56,175 nucleotides of DNA, from positions 1 to 56,175 of the forward strand of contig JBQTIR010000019.1 of NCBI GenBank assembly GCA_052387905.1. The letters run 5' to 3'. This DNA comes from JBQTII01 sp052387905 (lineage in GTDB: Bacteria; Actinomycetota; Actinomycetes; Sporichthyales; Sporichthyaceae). This document shows, one piece after another, positions 32,490-40,592 of this stretch (position 1 is the first letter of the stretch; every line of letters starts with the position of its first letter). The notes beneath the pieces were generated by a model, which was given only the letters and a program-made list of their open reading frames with translations, searched no databases and was not told the origin of the DNA. The position numbers and the translations under genes were made by a program.

Positions 32490-32863
32490 TCGACGAAGCT
32501 GGTGCTGCCGTCAGGGTGATAGCGAACCAGCCTGCCGTCATCGTCAAGCGCCACCGTCGTCATGCCCTGGCGGCGCAGCTCCGCACCGAACGAGATCTCA
32601 GTGCCACGGCGAATGATGTCGGTGTCGAGTTCGGCGTGGAACACCACGCATTCGGAGTCCGAGAGAGCGCTGATCTCCAGCTCTCCCGCCATCGCCATCT
32701 CCACTCGCCGCCGGGCGGCCGTATCCCGCATGCAGACCGCCCGCCCCACCCGGGCCCAATGGTCGAGCTGCTGCTTGGCGGACCGGCTCTGGCGCGCACC
32801 TTCAGCCGCGGCGGAGTCGAGCAGGTCCGCGGCGAAGCGGGTGGGGCGATCAGGAACGGTCAT
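32486..32863 (-). CDS. Antitoxin-like partner of the zeta-type toxin (ParD-like)
   Basis: 125 residues. The segment AAEGARQSRSAKQQLDHWARVGRAV is characteristic of the ParD-like antitoxin family (PF11903 type) that often precedes zeta-type kinases; it would form a small DNA-binding dimer. The C-terminal half (FGAELRRQGMTTVALDDDGRLVRYHPDG) would then contact the toxin. It overlaps the toxin start by four bases, and a 17-bp palindrome lies ten bases upstream of its ATG, as expected for autoregulation. GGGGGGA before the ATG may be its ribosome site. Confidence 0.8.
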   Translation of the reverse strand: MTVPDRPTRFAADLLDSAAAEGARQSRSAKQQLDHWARVGRAVCMRDTAARRRVEMAMAGELEISALSDSECVVFHAELDTDIIRRGTEISFGAELRRQGMTTVALDDDGRLVRYHPDGSTSFVE

Positions 32864-32872
32864 TCGTCCCCC

Positions 32873-32889
32873 CGTAGCATAGTGCTACG
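32873..32889 (-). promoter_or_regulatory. Operator-like palindrome before the toxin-antitoxin operon
   Basis: CGTAGCA, a three-base centre TAG and TGCTACG form a perfect 7+7 inverted repeat that also contains TATGCT on the minus strand, a fair -10 hexamer. Its position just upstream of the antitoxin suggests antitoxin binding and autorepression. Confidence 0.55.
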
Positions 32890-32915
32890 AGCGTATCAAA
32901 CTGCGACCGATACGT

Positions 32916-32927
32916 GGAAGCGCTTCC
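32916..32927. promoter_or_regulatory. LacI-type operator-like palindrome GGAAGCGCTTCC
   Basis: A perfect 12-bp palindrome with a central CG, the style of LacI-family operators, lies between the toxin-antitoxin operon and the RNA-repair genes. It could control the repair operon, starting 135 bases downstream, or the divergent toxin operon. No LacI-family gene is in the window. Confidence 0.4.
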
Positions 32928-33050
32928 GCGGAAACCTTCGCGACTGCTCCAGACCACAAACGAAACGCCTGGTACAACGCGCGTCGCAATCCTCGCCCCA
33001 CGAGACACGATTGCGGTTTGGAGTCGTCGGAACGGGGCCAGAATGCGGGC

Positions 33051-33227
33051 ATGACCGACTCCGGGCTCAACGCGCTCGACCCGACCGAGGCCCGGCGGAC
33101 CCTGGAACGCTACGTGGCCGAACCGATGCCGCGCGGCCACGCGGACTACCTCCGGGAGTACCTCCCGAGCATCGGCCACGGCGACCTGGTCGCTCACATC
33201 ACCGGGCCCGGCGAACCCCCCCGCTGA
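33051..33227 (+). CDS. Small ORF in front of the RNA-repair operon, unknown
   Basis: 58 codons from the ATG at 33051 (MTDSGLNALDPTEARRTLERYVAEP...), with a well-behaved amphipathic composition (RRTLERYVAEPMPRGHADYLREYLPSIGHGDLVAHI) unlike random high-GC translation. No known domain is recognised. A TTG at 33018 in the same frame could extend it by 11 residues. There is no clear Shine-Dalgarno. It is followed by a short hairpin (33232-33246) and then the RlaP-type gene on the same strand, so it might be a leader, an extra repair-operon component or a relic of a larger gene. Confidence 0.4.
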   Translation: MTDSGLNALDPTEARRTLERYVAEPMPRGHADYLREYLPSIGHGDLVAHITGPGEPPR

Positions 33228-33231
33228 AACC

Positions 33232-33246
33232 CGCTTCGCGGAAGCG
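33232..33246 (+). terminator. Short hairpin between the small ORF and the RlaP-type gene
   Basis: CGCTTC, GCG and GAAGCG form a six-pair hairpin five bases after the small ORF's stop. It repeats the GAAGCG half-site of the palindrome at 32916. It could be an attenuator, a weak terminator or a second operator. Confidence 0.35.
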
Positions 33247-33299
33247 TCCCATCGGAAATCCGGTTTCCCCACCTTCGTCGCGCTTGCGATCATCGAGAC

Positions 33300-34142
33300 G
33301 TGAGTACCACTACGCAGCACCACCCGCACTCGTCCGAGACCGCCCGCGAGATCGCGGAGCGGGGCACGATCCTGCGCGCCCAAGTAGGCAGCGGGGTGCA
33401 CGGGACGTCGATCAGCGGTCAGGACGATCGCGACGAGATGGGCCTGTGCTTGGAACCGCGGGAGTACGTCACCGGGGTGAGCCGGGTGCCGAGCAGCGGG
33501 TCCGAGGACCCGGCGACCGTGCCGTTCGAGCAGTACGAGTACCACACGGCGTGGGAGCGGGAGGGCGGGCTGGCGAACCGCTCCGGCGCCGGCGACCTCG
33601 ACGTCATCATCTACTCGGCCCGCAAGTGGACCAGGCTCGCACTGGCCGGCAACCCCACCGTGCTGCTGCCGCTGTTCGTGCCCGCCGAGGAGATCGTGAC
33701 CATCACCCACGCCGGACACGAGCTACGTGCCAACGCCCACCGCATCGCCTCCCGTCGGGCCAGCGAGCGGTTCGTCGGGTACATGGTCGGCCAGCGACGG
33801 GCGATGACCGGCGAGGTCGGCGCGCATACCAACCGGCCCGAGTTGGTGGCGCAATTCGGTTACGACTGCAAGTTCGCGATGCATGCGCTGCGTCTCGGCG
33901 TGCAAGGGATCGAATACCTGCGGACGGGCCGCATCACGCTCCCCATCCCCGAGCCCGACCTGGCCGCACTGCGCGAGGTCCGGCGCGGAGAGTGGGAACT
34001 GCCGGCGGTGATGGAGTGGCTGGTCCGGATCGAGGCCGAACTCACCGAAACCGCGCGACGCTCCCCCTTACCCGAGCATCCTGACCTGGACTGGGTCAAC
34101 GCCTGGTTGCACCGGTCCTACACGGCGCACTGGGGCAGCTAA
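33300..34142 (+). CDS. RlaP-type nucleotidyltransferase (RNA repair associated)
   Basis: 280 residues from a GTG at 33300. It belongs to the DNA-polymerase-beta-like RlaP family (PF10127 type), whose members are encoded beside RNA ligases and Hen1/Pnkp. The nucleotidyltransferase core is visible: GSGVHGTSISGQDDRDEMGLCLEP (residues 30-53, with the acidic residues D42, D43 and D45), DVIIYSARKWTRLALAGNPTVLLPLF, and FVGYMVGQRRAMTG. The C-terminal half is helical. The substrate is not established; 3'-end or tRNA processing is the usual suggestion. It precedes hen1 by 43 bases, so the three genes probably form one operon. Confidence 0.85.
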   Translation: MSTTTQHHPHSSETAREIAERGTILRAQVGSGVHGTSISGQDDRDEMGLCLEPREYVTGVSRVPSSGSEDPATVPFEQYEYHTAWEREGGLANRSGAGDLDVIIYSARKWTRLALAGNPTVLLPLFVPAEEIVTITHAGHELRANAHRIASRRASERFVGYMVGQRRAMTGEVGAHTNRPELVAQFGYDCKFAMHALRLGVQGIEYLRTGRITLPIPEPDLAALREVRRGEWELPAVMEWLVRIEAELTETARRSPLPEHPDLDWVNAWLHRSYTAHWGS

Positions 34143-34185
34143 GTATTCAGGCGCGGGCCCCCTTGGACGCTGGCACACTGACGCA

Positions 34186-35640
34186 GTGCTCCTGACCCTC
34201 TCGACGACCATGCCGCAGGCAGATGATCTCGGGTACCTGGTGCACAAGCACCCGGACAAGGCGCAGACGTTCGAGACCGCGTCCGGGACGGCCCACGTGT
34301 TCTGGCCGGAGTCGACGCCGGAGCGGGCCACCGTAGCCCTGCTGCTGGAGGTCGACCCGATCGCGCTGGTGCGCGGCAAGGGCCGGCGCGACCAGGCGTT
34401 CGCGCTCGCGCAGTACGTCAACGACCGCCCCTACGCGGCGTCGTCCATGCTCGCCGTCGCGCTCGGCAAGGTCTTCCGTACCGCGATGAGTGGACGCTGC
34501 GACGCGCGTCCCGACCTCGTCACCCGCCCGTTGCCGCTCGAGGTGCACCTGCCGGCGCTGCCCAGCCACCCGCGAGCGACGCGAGCGAGCGAGGGACGAG
34601 TGAGGAGCGTGAGCGAGCAATCAGCTTGCGGCGCTGATCTGGTCGAGCGCCTGTTCACGCCCCTGGGCTGGACGGTGACGGCCACGTCGATCCCGCTCGA
34701 TCCCGACATTCCGCGCTGGGGCGACTCGCACTACGTCGACGCCCACCTGAGCGGCAACATGGTGCTCGCCGACGCGCTCAGTCACCTCTACGTGCTGATC
34801 CCGGTGCTGGACAACAGCAAGCACTACTGGGTGTCCACCGACGAAGTGGACAAGCTGCTGCGCACCGCGGGTCCGTGGCTGGGCGAGCACCCGGAACGGG
34901 AGTTGATCACCCGGCGCTACCTCGGCAACCACCGCGAACTCGTCCAGGACGCGGTCGGGCGCCTGACCGAACTTGACGACACCGAGTCCGCGCACACCTC
35001 TGACGAAGCAGCAGAAACCGACGACGAGCGACCGACCCCGCTCGCCCAGCTCCGCGCCGAGGCAGTGCTGGCAGCCCTGCACGCCGAGGGCGCACGCACC
35101 GTGGTCGATCTCGGGTGCGGTGACGGCAAACTTCTGCGTGTGCTGATGGCAGATCCGAGATTCACCACGATCGTCGGCGTCGACGTCTCCCACCGCGCCC
35201 TGGAGATCGCCACCCGGCGTATGCACCTGGAGCGCATGCCGGATTCCCAGCGGGCCCGGGTCGAAATGCTGCAGTCGTCGGCGACCTACCGCGACGACCG
35301 CCTTGCCGGGCATGATGCGCTCGTGCTCATGGAGGTGATCGAGCACATCGACCTGCCGCGTCTACCCGCCCTGGTGCGCAGTGTGTTCGGCCACGCCCGG
35401 CCGATTTCGGTGGTCGTGACCACGCCGAACGTCGAGCACAACGTCCGCTTTGAGTTCCTACCCGCCGGCGCGATGCGCCATGGCGACCACCGTTTCGAAT
35501 GGACCCGGGACGAATTCCGCGCCTGGGCGGACACCGTCGCGGCGGACCATGGATACGCGGTGCGGTTTCTCCCCGTCGGTGCGGACGACGCTGAGGTCGG
35601 CCCGCCCACCCAGATGGCCGTGTTCCGCAGGCCCTCATGA
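34186..35640 (+). CDS. hen1: Hen1, 3'-terminal RNA ribose 2'-O-methyltransferase
   Basis: 484 residues. Bacterial Hen1 methylates the 2'-OH at the 3' end of cleaved RNA before Pnkp seals it, protecting the site against repeated cleavage by ribotoxins. The N-terminal Hen1-specific domain starts MLLTLSTTMPQADDLGYLVHKHPDK; the C-terminal methyltransferase has VVDLGCGDGKLLRVL (SAM) and the metal motif E383-V-I-E386-H387, with further His in VEHNVRF and DHRFEWTRDEF. About 20 residues (around 129-150) are encoded by a GCGAGCGAG-type repeat inserted in frame. GTG start. Its stop overlaps the pnkp ATG. Confidence 0.95.
   Translation: MLLTLSTTMPQADDLGYLVHKHPDKAQTFETASGTAHVFWPESTPERATVALLLEVDPIALVRGKGRRDQAFALAQYVNDRPYAASSMLAVALGKVFRTAMSGRCDARPDLVTRPLPLEVHLPALPSHPRATRASEGRVRSVSEQSACGADLVERLFTPLGWTVTATSIPLDPDIPRWGDSHYVDAHLSGNMVLADALSHLYVLIPVLDNSKHYWVSTDEVDKLLRTAGPWLGEHPERELITRRYLGNHRELVQDAVGRLTELDDTESAHTSDEAAETDDERPTPLAQLRAEAVLAALHAEGARTVVDLGCGDGKLLRVLMADPRFTTIVGVDVSHRALEIATRRMHLERMPDSQRARVEMLQSSATYRDDRLAGHDALVLMEVIEHIDLPRLPALVRSVFGHARPISVVVTTPNVEHNVRFEFLPAGAMRHGDHRFEWTRDEFRAWADTVAADHGYAVRFLPVGADDAEVGPPTQMAVFRRPS
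34571..34620 (+). repeat. GCGAGCGAG-type dispersed repeat inside hen1
   Basis: Bases 34571-34620 contain GCGAGCGAGCGAGGGACGAG and GAGGAGCGTGAGCGAG, closely related to the unit repeated in lipA (GCGAGCGAGCGAGGAACGAG...GAGGAGCATGAGCG). It is in frame and lies between the N-terminal RNA-binding part and the next conserved block (LVERLFTPLGWTV), so translation continues through it. Confidence 0.85.
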
Positions 35641-38210
35641 ATCCCCTCGCGATCCCGGAACTCGCGCTGGTGTGCCTGGTCGGCGCGAGTGGGTCGGGCA
35701 AGTCGACGTTCGCCGCCGCGCACTTCGGTGAGTTCGAGGTCATTTCCAGCGACTACTGCCGCGGGCTGGTCAGCGACGACGAGAACAGCCAGGCCGCGAC
35801 CAAGGATGCCTTCGACGTCCTGCACTACATCGCCGGCAAGCGTCTGGACGCGGGTCGGCTCACCGTCGTCGATGCAACCAACGTGCAGCCGCAGGCCCGG
35901 CGCGCGCTGGTCGAGCTCGCCCGGGCCCACGACGTCCTGCCGGTGGCGATCGTGCTCGACCTGCCCGAGCGGGTCTGCGTCGATCGGACGACCGCGCGTA
36001 GTGACCGAAGCTTCGGTGCCGATGTCGTGCGACGCCAGCGTGACCAGCTACGTCGGTCGTTGAAGCACCTCGGCAAAGAAGGATTCCGCAAGGTCCACGT
36101 GCTGCGCAGCGAGGACGAGGTCGCAGCGGCGTCGATCGTGCGCGAGAAGCTCCTCAACGACTTCCGCCATGAGAGCGGCCCGTTCGACGTCATCGGCGAC
36201 ATCCACGGTTGCCGCGCTGAACTCGAAACGCTGCTGGCCGAGCTCGGCTACCACCTGACGCAGGACCAGCAGGGTCGGGCGGTCGACGCGACCCCGCCGC
36301 CCGGGCGCAGGGCGATCTTCGTCGGTGACCTGGTCGACCGTGGGCCGGACTCCCCCGGCGTGCTGCGTCTGGTGATGGGCATGGTCCGTGCCGGGCATGC
36401 GTTCTGCGTGCCCGGCAACCACGAGAACAAGCTGATTCGTGCACTGGCCGGGCGCAACGTCACGGTCACCCACGGCCTGGCCGAGACCCTTGCCCAATTG
36501 GGCGCGCAGGACCAGGCCTTCCGTGACGACGTCGCCGGATTCTGCCGGGACCTCGTCTCGCACCTGGTGCTCGACGGTGGGCGCTTGGTCGTCGCGCACG
36601 CCGGGCTGAAGGAGGCCTACCACGGACGGGCCTCGGCCCGCGTGCGCAGCTTCGCGCTGTACGGCGACACCAACGGCGAGACCGACGAATTCGGACTGCC
36701 CATCCGCTATCCGTGGGCCGACGACTACCGGGGCAGGGCGATGGTGCTTTACGGGCACACGCCCACTCCGGAGCCGGAGTGGATCAACAACACGATGTGT
36801 CTGGACACCGGCTGCGTGTTCGGCGGGAGGTTGACCGCGCTGCGCTACCCGGAACGCGAGATCGTCGCCGTCCCAGCGCAGAAGATCTGGTACGAACCCG
36901 TCAAGCCCTTCCCTTCGAACACCAACCTCGTCTCCGAGCACTCCCGCACCACCCCGACCGCCCGGGCCGAGGACGAGCTCTCGATCACCGACGTGCTGGG
37001 CAAGCGCGGAGTCCAGACCCGACTCGCCGGGCGAGTGACGGTCCGTGAGGAGAACGCCGCCGGAGCGCTGGAGGTGATGAGCCGCTTTGCGATGGAACCA
37101 CGCTGGTTGCTCTACCTGCCTCCCACCATGGCGCCGTGCGCGACCTCGCCGACCGGCGATCTGCTGGAACACCCGAGCGCCGCCTTCGACTTCTACCGCC
37201 ACGGCGGGATCGCGAATGTGCTGTGCGAGGAGAAGCACATGGGCTCGCGCGCAGTCGCGCTGGTCTGCCGCGACGCCGAGGTGGCACGGGCTCGCTTCGG
37301 CAGCACCGACGGGACGTCCGGCGCGATCTACACGCGGACGGGCCGCTCTTTCTTCCCGTCCCGGCAGAGCGAAGAGCTCCTGCTCGCCCTGCGCGCCGCG
37401 ATCGGCGACGCCGGCCTCTGGGACGAGCTGGATACCGACTGGATCCTGCTCGACTGCGAGCTGCTGCCGTGGTCGGCCAAGGCTGAGGAGCTGCTGCGCC
37501 ATCAGTACGCGGCCGTCGGTGCAGCCGCACGGTCGGCCACTCCGGCCGCTGTCGCCGTGCTCGCCCAGGCGCAGGCCCGGGGCGTGGACGTGACTGGCTT
37601 GCTCGAGCGGACCCGCGCGCGAGCATCCAACGCCCACGATTTCACCGCTGCCTACCGCCGCTATGTCTGGCCGACCACCGGACTCGACGGTGTGCAACTC
37701 GCGCCGTTCCAGGTCCTGGCCACCCGCGGCCGAACCTGGGCCGACTCCGACCACGGCTGGCACCTGGGCATCGCCGACCGCCTCGTTGCCGTCGCCCCGG
37801 GGTTCATCCGCGAGACCCGTCGCCTGGCCGTCGACACCACCGACGAGACCTCCACCGCAGCCGGCGTGGCGTGGTGGACCGAGCTCACCGCTGCCGGCGG
37901 GGAGGGCATGGTGGTCAAACCGTTCGCGAACCTCGTGCGGGGCACGAAGGGCTGGGCGCAGCCCGGCATCAAGGTCCGGGGACGCGAATACCTGCGGATC
38001 ATCTACGGCCCGGATTACACCCAGGCAGCGAACCTGGAGCGCCTGCGAGACCGCAACCTGGGCCACAAGCGCTCGATGGCCGCACGCGAGTACGCCCTCG
38101 GGATCGAATCGCTCGAACGCGTCGCCCGCGGCGAACCGTTGTGGCGCGTGCACGAGGCGGTGTTCGCGGTACTGGCCCTGGAGTCCGAGCCGGTGGACCC
38201 GCGGCTCTGA
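35637..38210 (+). CDS. pnkp: Polynucleotide kinase-phosphatase-ligase (Pnkp) for RNA repair
   Basis: 857 residues with three domains, as in Clostridium thermocellum Pnkp. The N-terminal 5'-kinase has LVGASGSGKSTF (K22). The phosphatase, a calcineurin-type 2',3'-phosphatase, has FDVIGDIHGC, VGDLVDRGPDSPG and VPGNHENKLIRAL (about 182-270). The C-terminal ligase adenylyltransferase has EEKHMGSRA with the probable AMP-attached K533, followed by further ligase motifs such as YTRTGRSFF and EGMVVKP. It heals and, together with Hen1, seals broken tRNA. It starts inside the hen1 stop (ATGA). Confidence 0.96.
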   Translation: MNPLAIPELALVCLVGASGSGKSTFAAAHFGEFEVISSDYCRGLVSDDENSQAATKDAFDVLHYIAGKRLDAGRLTVVDATNVQPQARRALVELARAHDVLPVAIVLDLPERVCVDRTTARSDRSFGADVVRRQRDQLRRSLKHLGKEGFRKVHVLRSEDEVAAASIVREKLLNDFRHESGPFDVIGDIHGCRAELETLLAELGYHLTQDQQGRAVDATPPPGRRAIFVGDLVDRGPDSPGVLRLVMGMVRAGHAFCVPGNHENKLIRALAGRNVTVTHGLAETLAQLGAQDQAFRDDVAGFCRDLVSHLVLDGGRLVVAHAGLKEAYHGRASARVRSFALYGDTNGETDEFGLPIRYPWADDYRGRAMVLYGHTPTPEPEWINNTMCLDTGCVFGGRLTALRYPEREIVAVPAQKIWYEPVKPFPSNTNLVSEHSRTTPTARAEDELSITDVLGKRGVQTRLAGRVTVREENAAGALEVMSRFAMEPRWLLYLPPTMAPCATSPTGDLLEHPSAAFDFYRHGGIANVLCEEKHMGSRAVALVCRDAEVARARFGSTDGTSGAIYTRTGRSFFPSRQSEELLLALRAAIGDAGLWDELDTDWILLDCELLPWSAKAEELLRHQYAAVGAAARSATPAAVAVLAQAQARGVDVTGLLERTRARASNAHDFTAAYRRYVWPTTGLDGVQLAPFQVLATRGRTWADSDHGWHLGIADRLVAVAPGFIRETRRLAVDTTDETSTAAGVAWWTELTAAGGEGMVVKPFANLVRGTKGWAQPGIKVRGREYLRIIYGPDYTQAANLERLRDRNLGHKRSMAAREYALGIESLERVARGEPLWRVHEAVFAVLALESEPVDPRL

Positions 38211-38229
38211 GCGTGCCGCGGTCCCGCCG

Positions 38230-38889
38230 TCACCACCAGCGGCGGCCGTAGACGGTCGGGTAGGGCGAGGTGCCGGCGCGGGCCTCGGCGAAGAGGTCTT
38301 CGAGCTTGCCCATCGTCGCTCCGGTGACTTCGCCCTCGACCGTGGGACCGCGCAGGGTGTTCTGGGCGATGTAGGTCTCGGCGGTCACCGAGACGAACGT
38401 GCCGGTGACGACGGTGAGGACCGCATCGTCGAAGGCCTCCAGCAAGGTGGCCGAGCCCTCGTCGTAGGAGTCGGCGTACTCCTCGGGGAAGTGGGCCAGC
38501 AGCACAGCGGGATCGCCGGCCCCGATCGCGACCCGGGCATCGGGCACGGTCTGCACGGGGCCCAGGGCGAAGAGCATCGGGATGGCGCCGGCCCGCTTCG
38601 GAACCACGTGCACGATCCAGTCCGAGGCCCCGCACGACGGCGGGCTCTGCCAGAGCATCGGGTCGTCCCCGAAGCCCTCCACCTCCGCCAGCCCGGTCTC
38701 GTCCAACGCGCTCGCCCAGGCCTGGGCGCGAATGTTGAGGATGCGGAACTTGGCCGGGTTGGCGCAGCGCTCGAAGTCCTCGTCGACCAGGGGCTCGGCC
38801 CGGATCACCGGGTCGGGCCAGGCCAGGGAGTTCCCGCCGGCAGCCTTGAACGCGTCAGTCATCGCCGCACGCAGCATCATCGAGTCCAC
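38230..38889 (-). CDS. DUF6226-like protein
   Basis: 219 residues. The N-terminal MLRAAMTDAFKAAGGNSLAWPDPVIRAEPLVDEDFERCANPAKFRILNIRAQAWASAL resembles DUF6226, a family of unknown function found in actinobacteria. The rest contains a Trp-rich segment (WQSPPSCGASDWIVHVVPKRAGAIPMLFA) and an acidic LLAHFPEEYADSYDEGSATLLEAFDDAV stretch. No catalytic motif is recognised. GTG start with TAGGGT seven bases upstream. It converges on the pnkp gene with 19 bases between stops, and is unlikely to belong to the repair operon. Confidence 0.6.
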   Translation of the reverse strand: MDSMMLRAAMTDAFKAAGGNSLAWPDPVIRAEPLVDEDFERCANPAKFRILNIRAQAWASALDETGLAEVEGFGDDPMLWQSPPSCGASDWIVHVVPKRAGAIPMLFALGPVQTVPDARVAIGAGDPAVLLAHFPEEYADSYDEGSATLLEAFDDAVLTVVTGTFVSVTAETYIAQNTLRGPTVEGEVTGATMGKLEDLFAEARAGTSPYPTVYGRRWW

Positions 38890-38896
38890 CGGCCAG

Positions 38897-38902
38897 ACCC
38901 TA
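38897..38902 (-). promoter_or_regulatory. Probable -10 element (TAGGGT) for the DUF6226-like gene
   Basis: TAGGGT on the minus strand ends seven bases before the GTG at 38889, with no Shine-Dalgarno between. A leaderless transcript is inferred. Confidence 0.4.
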
Positions 38903-38949
38903 GGTCGCGCACTCCCGCCCGGCGAGCCCCGCCCCCCACCAGTGGGTAT

Positions 38950-39522
38950 TTATCGAGGCAGTCGACCCAGCAGGAAAAACTCCGGGTTCGGGTCGATCGC
39001 GGCGAAATGCGCCATCCGGTTCGACAGCGCGAAGAACGCGGTGATCGCGCCGACGTCCCAGATCTCGTCCGCACCGAGCCCGCCGTCGCGAGCGGCATCC
39101 AGGTCGGCATCGCTCATCAGGTCCGACCCGGACGCGACGGTGAGCGCCAGATCGACGATCGCACGCTGACGTGGCGTCAGCTCGACGGTGTACGGGTTGG
39201 CCGCGACGCGATCCGCGAGCTGAGGGTCCTTTGCGCGGATCCGCAGGATCGCCCCGTGCGCGACGACGCAGTAGGTGCAGTTGTTGACCGCCGAGGTCGC
39301 GACCACGATCAGTTCCCGTTCGGCCCTGCTCAGTCCCTCATCGGATTCCATCAGCGCGTCGTGGTAGTCCAGGAAAGCTCGCAGCTCGCGCGGCCGTCGC
39401 CCCAGCGCCTTGAAGGCGTTGGGCATGAACCCTGATTTCTCCACGATCGGTGCCAGGCGCTCGCGCAGATCCGCGGGCAGGTCCTCAAGTTCCACGTGTC
39501 CGAACCGGCTGATCGCTGCCAT
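38950..39522 (-). CDS. AhpD-like/peroxidase-related carboxymuconolactone decarboxylase family protein
   Basis: 190 residues. The core NNCTYCVVAH (Cys-x-x-Cys-x3-His) with upstream LSRAERELIVVATSAV is that of AhpD-like peroxidase-related enzymes, which reduce peroxides through a cysteine pair. The N-terminal FMPNAFKALGRRPRELRAFLDYHDALM and the C-terminal DVGAITAFFALSNRMAHFAAIDPNPEF also fit the peroxidase-related subgroup. No AhpC partner is adjacent. It is divergent from the hydrolase gene at 39590. Confidence 0.88.
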   Translation of the reverse strand: MAAISRFGHVELEDLPADLRERLAPIVEKSGFMPNAFKALGRRPRELRAFLDYHDALMESDEGLSRAERELIVVATSAVNNCTYCVVAHGAILRIRAKDPQLADRVAANPYTVELTPRQRAIVDLALTVASGSDLMSDADLDAARDGGLGADEIWDVGAITAFFALSNRMAHFAAIDPNPEFFLLGRLPR

Positions 39523-39589
39523 GACCGTCCTCCTGTTGCGAGATTCACCTGTCGGGCGACGCTACCCACTCGCACTGGACAATGACGGC

Positions 39590-40348
39590 GTGGAACTCCC
39601 TGTGCAGCACTTCTGCGGCCGTGATGGCGCCACGCTCGCCTACCGCGAGGTAGGGACCGGATGCCCGCTGATCCTGATCCACGGGTACTTCTCCACCGCG
39701 GTCGTGAACTGGGTCAAGTACGGGCACGCCGGCGCACTGGCCGAACGCGGCTTCCGCGTCGTCATGCCCGACCTGCGCGCGCACGGGGACAGCGACGCCT
39801 CCCACGAGGCGGCGGCCTATCCGCCCGACGTGCTCACCGACGACGGCCTCGCGTTCATCGAGCATCTGGGTCTCAGTGACGGCGCGTACGACCTGGGCGG
39901 TTACTCCCTCGGCGGCCGCACCGTGGCACGGATGCTGGTGCGGGGCGCGGCGCCGCGGCGGGCGGTCGTCGCCGGCATGGGCCTGGACGGGATCCTGCGC
40001 CCGGGTGAGCGGGTCGAGCACTTTCGCCACATCCTGACCAACCTCGGCTCGCACGCCCCGCGCACGCCGGCCTGGATGGCGGAGGCGTTCCTGCGGACGG
40101 TCGGCGGGGACCCGGTGGCGTTGCTGCGGCTGCTGGACACCTTTGTCGACACCTCGATCGCCGAGCTGGCCGCCGTGAGCGTGCCGACCTTGGTCGTCTG
40201 CGGCGCCGAGGACGACGACAACGGCTCGGCGGCTGCGCTGGCCGCCGCCCTCGCCGATGGGCGCCACGTCTCGATCCCCGGCACGCACATGGGAGCCGTG
40301 ACCCGGCCGGAGCTCCGGACCGCGATCGCGGAGTTCCTGACAAACTAA
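39590..40348 (+). CDS. Alpha/beta hydrolase
   Basis: 252 residues from the GTG at 39590. It has the classic fold order: oxyanion HGYFSTAVVN, PDLRAHGDSD, the nucleophile elbow GGYSLGGRT (Ser), an acid in LVVCGAEDDDNG and the final His in PGTHMGAVTRPE. The substrate is not predictable. The frame is open upstream across the AhpD-like gene, but the GTG just before the family start (VQHFCGRDGATLAYREVGTG) is preferred. A GACAAT hexamer lies six bases before it. The antitoxin operon follows after 40 bases. Confidence 0.85.
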   Translation: MELPVQHFCGRDGATLAYREVGTGCPLILIHGYFSTAVVNWVKYGHAGALAERGFRVVMPDLRAHGDSDASHEAAAYPPDVLTDDGLAFIEHLGLSDGAYDLGGYSLGGRTVARMLVRGAAPRRAVVAGMGLDGILRPGERVEHFRHILTNLGSHAPRTPAWMAEAFLRTVGGDPVALLRLLDTFVDTSIAELAAVSVPTLVVCGAEDDDNGSAAALAAALADGRHVSIPGTHMGAVTRPELRTAIAEFLTN

Positions 40349-40372
40349 ATCGCTCGCCATGTAGATACCTCC

Positions 40373-40385
40373 GAGATACCATCTC
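40373..40385 (+). promoter_or_regulatory. Palindrome overlapping a possible -10 element before the Doc operon
   Basis: GAGAT-ACC-ATCTC is a perfect 5+5 palindrome. Within it, TACCAT (40377-40382) ends six bases before the antitoxin ATG, which has no Shine-Dalgarno. A repressor bound here would cover the promoter, as expected for an autoregulated toxin-antitoxin operon. Confidence 0.5.
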
Positions 40386-40388
40386 GCC

Positions 40389-40592
40389 ATGGCGATGACT
40401 CTGCGTCTCACTCCCGAGCAAGACGTTGCGCTCTCGGCGCTGGCTGAACTTGAAGGCATCTCTAAAACCGACGCAGTGATGAAGGCCGTGCAGGAGCGAC
40501 TGGCCCGCCTGACCCATCAGACCGAGGTGCTGCGCTACGGCCACGAGGAGGCCACATACTACGCAGACCTGCTCGACCGCCTGGGCCAGTGA
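40389..40592 (+). CDS. Ribbon-helix-helix-like antitoxin
   Basis: 67 residues. MAMTLRLTPEQDVALSALAELEGISKTDAVMKAVQERLARL has the strand-helix-helix layout of MetJ/Arc/CopG DNA-binding proteins; the remaining charged tail (QTEVLRYGHEEATYYADLLDRLGQ) would neutralise the toxin. It overlaps the Doc-like gene by four bases (GTGA). The upstream palindrome suggests autoregulation. The transcript is likely leaderless. Confidence 0.82.
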   Translation: MAMTLRLTPEQDVALSALAELEGISKTDAVMKAVQERLARLTHQTEVLRYGHEEATYYADLLDRLGQ

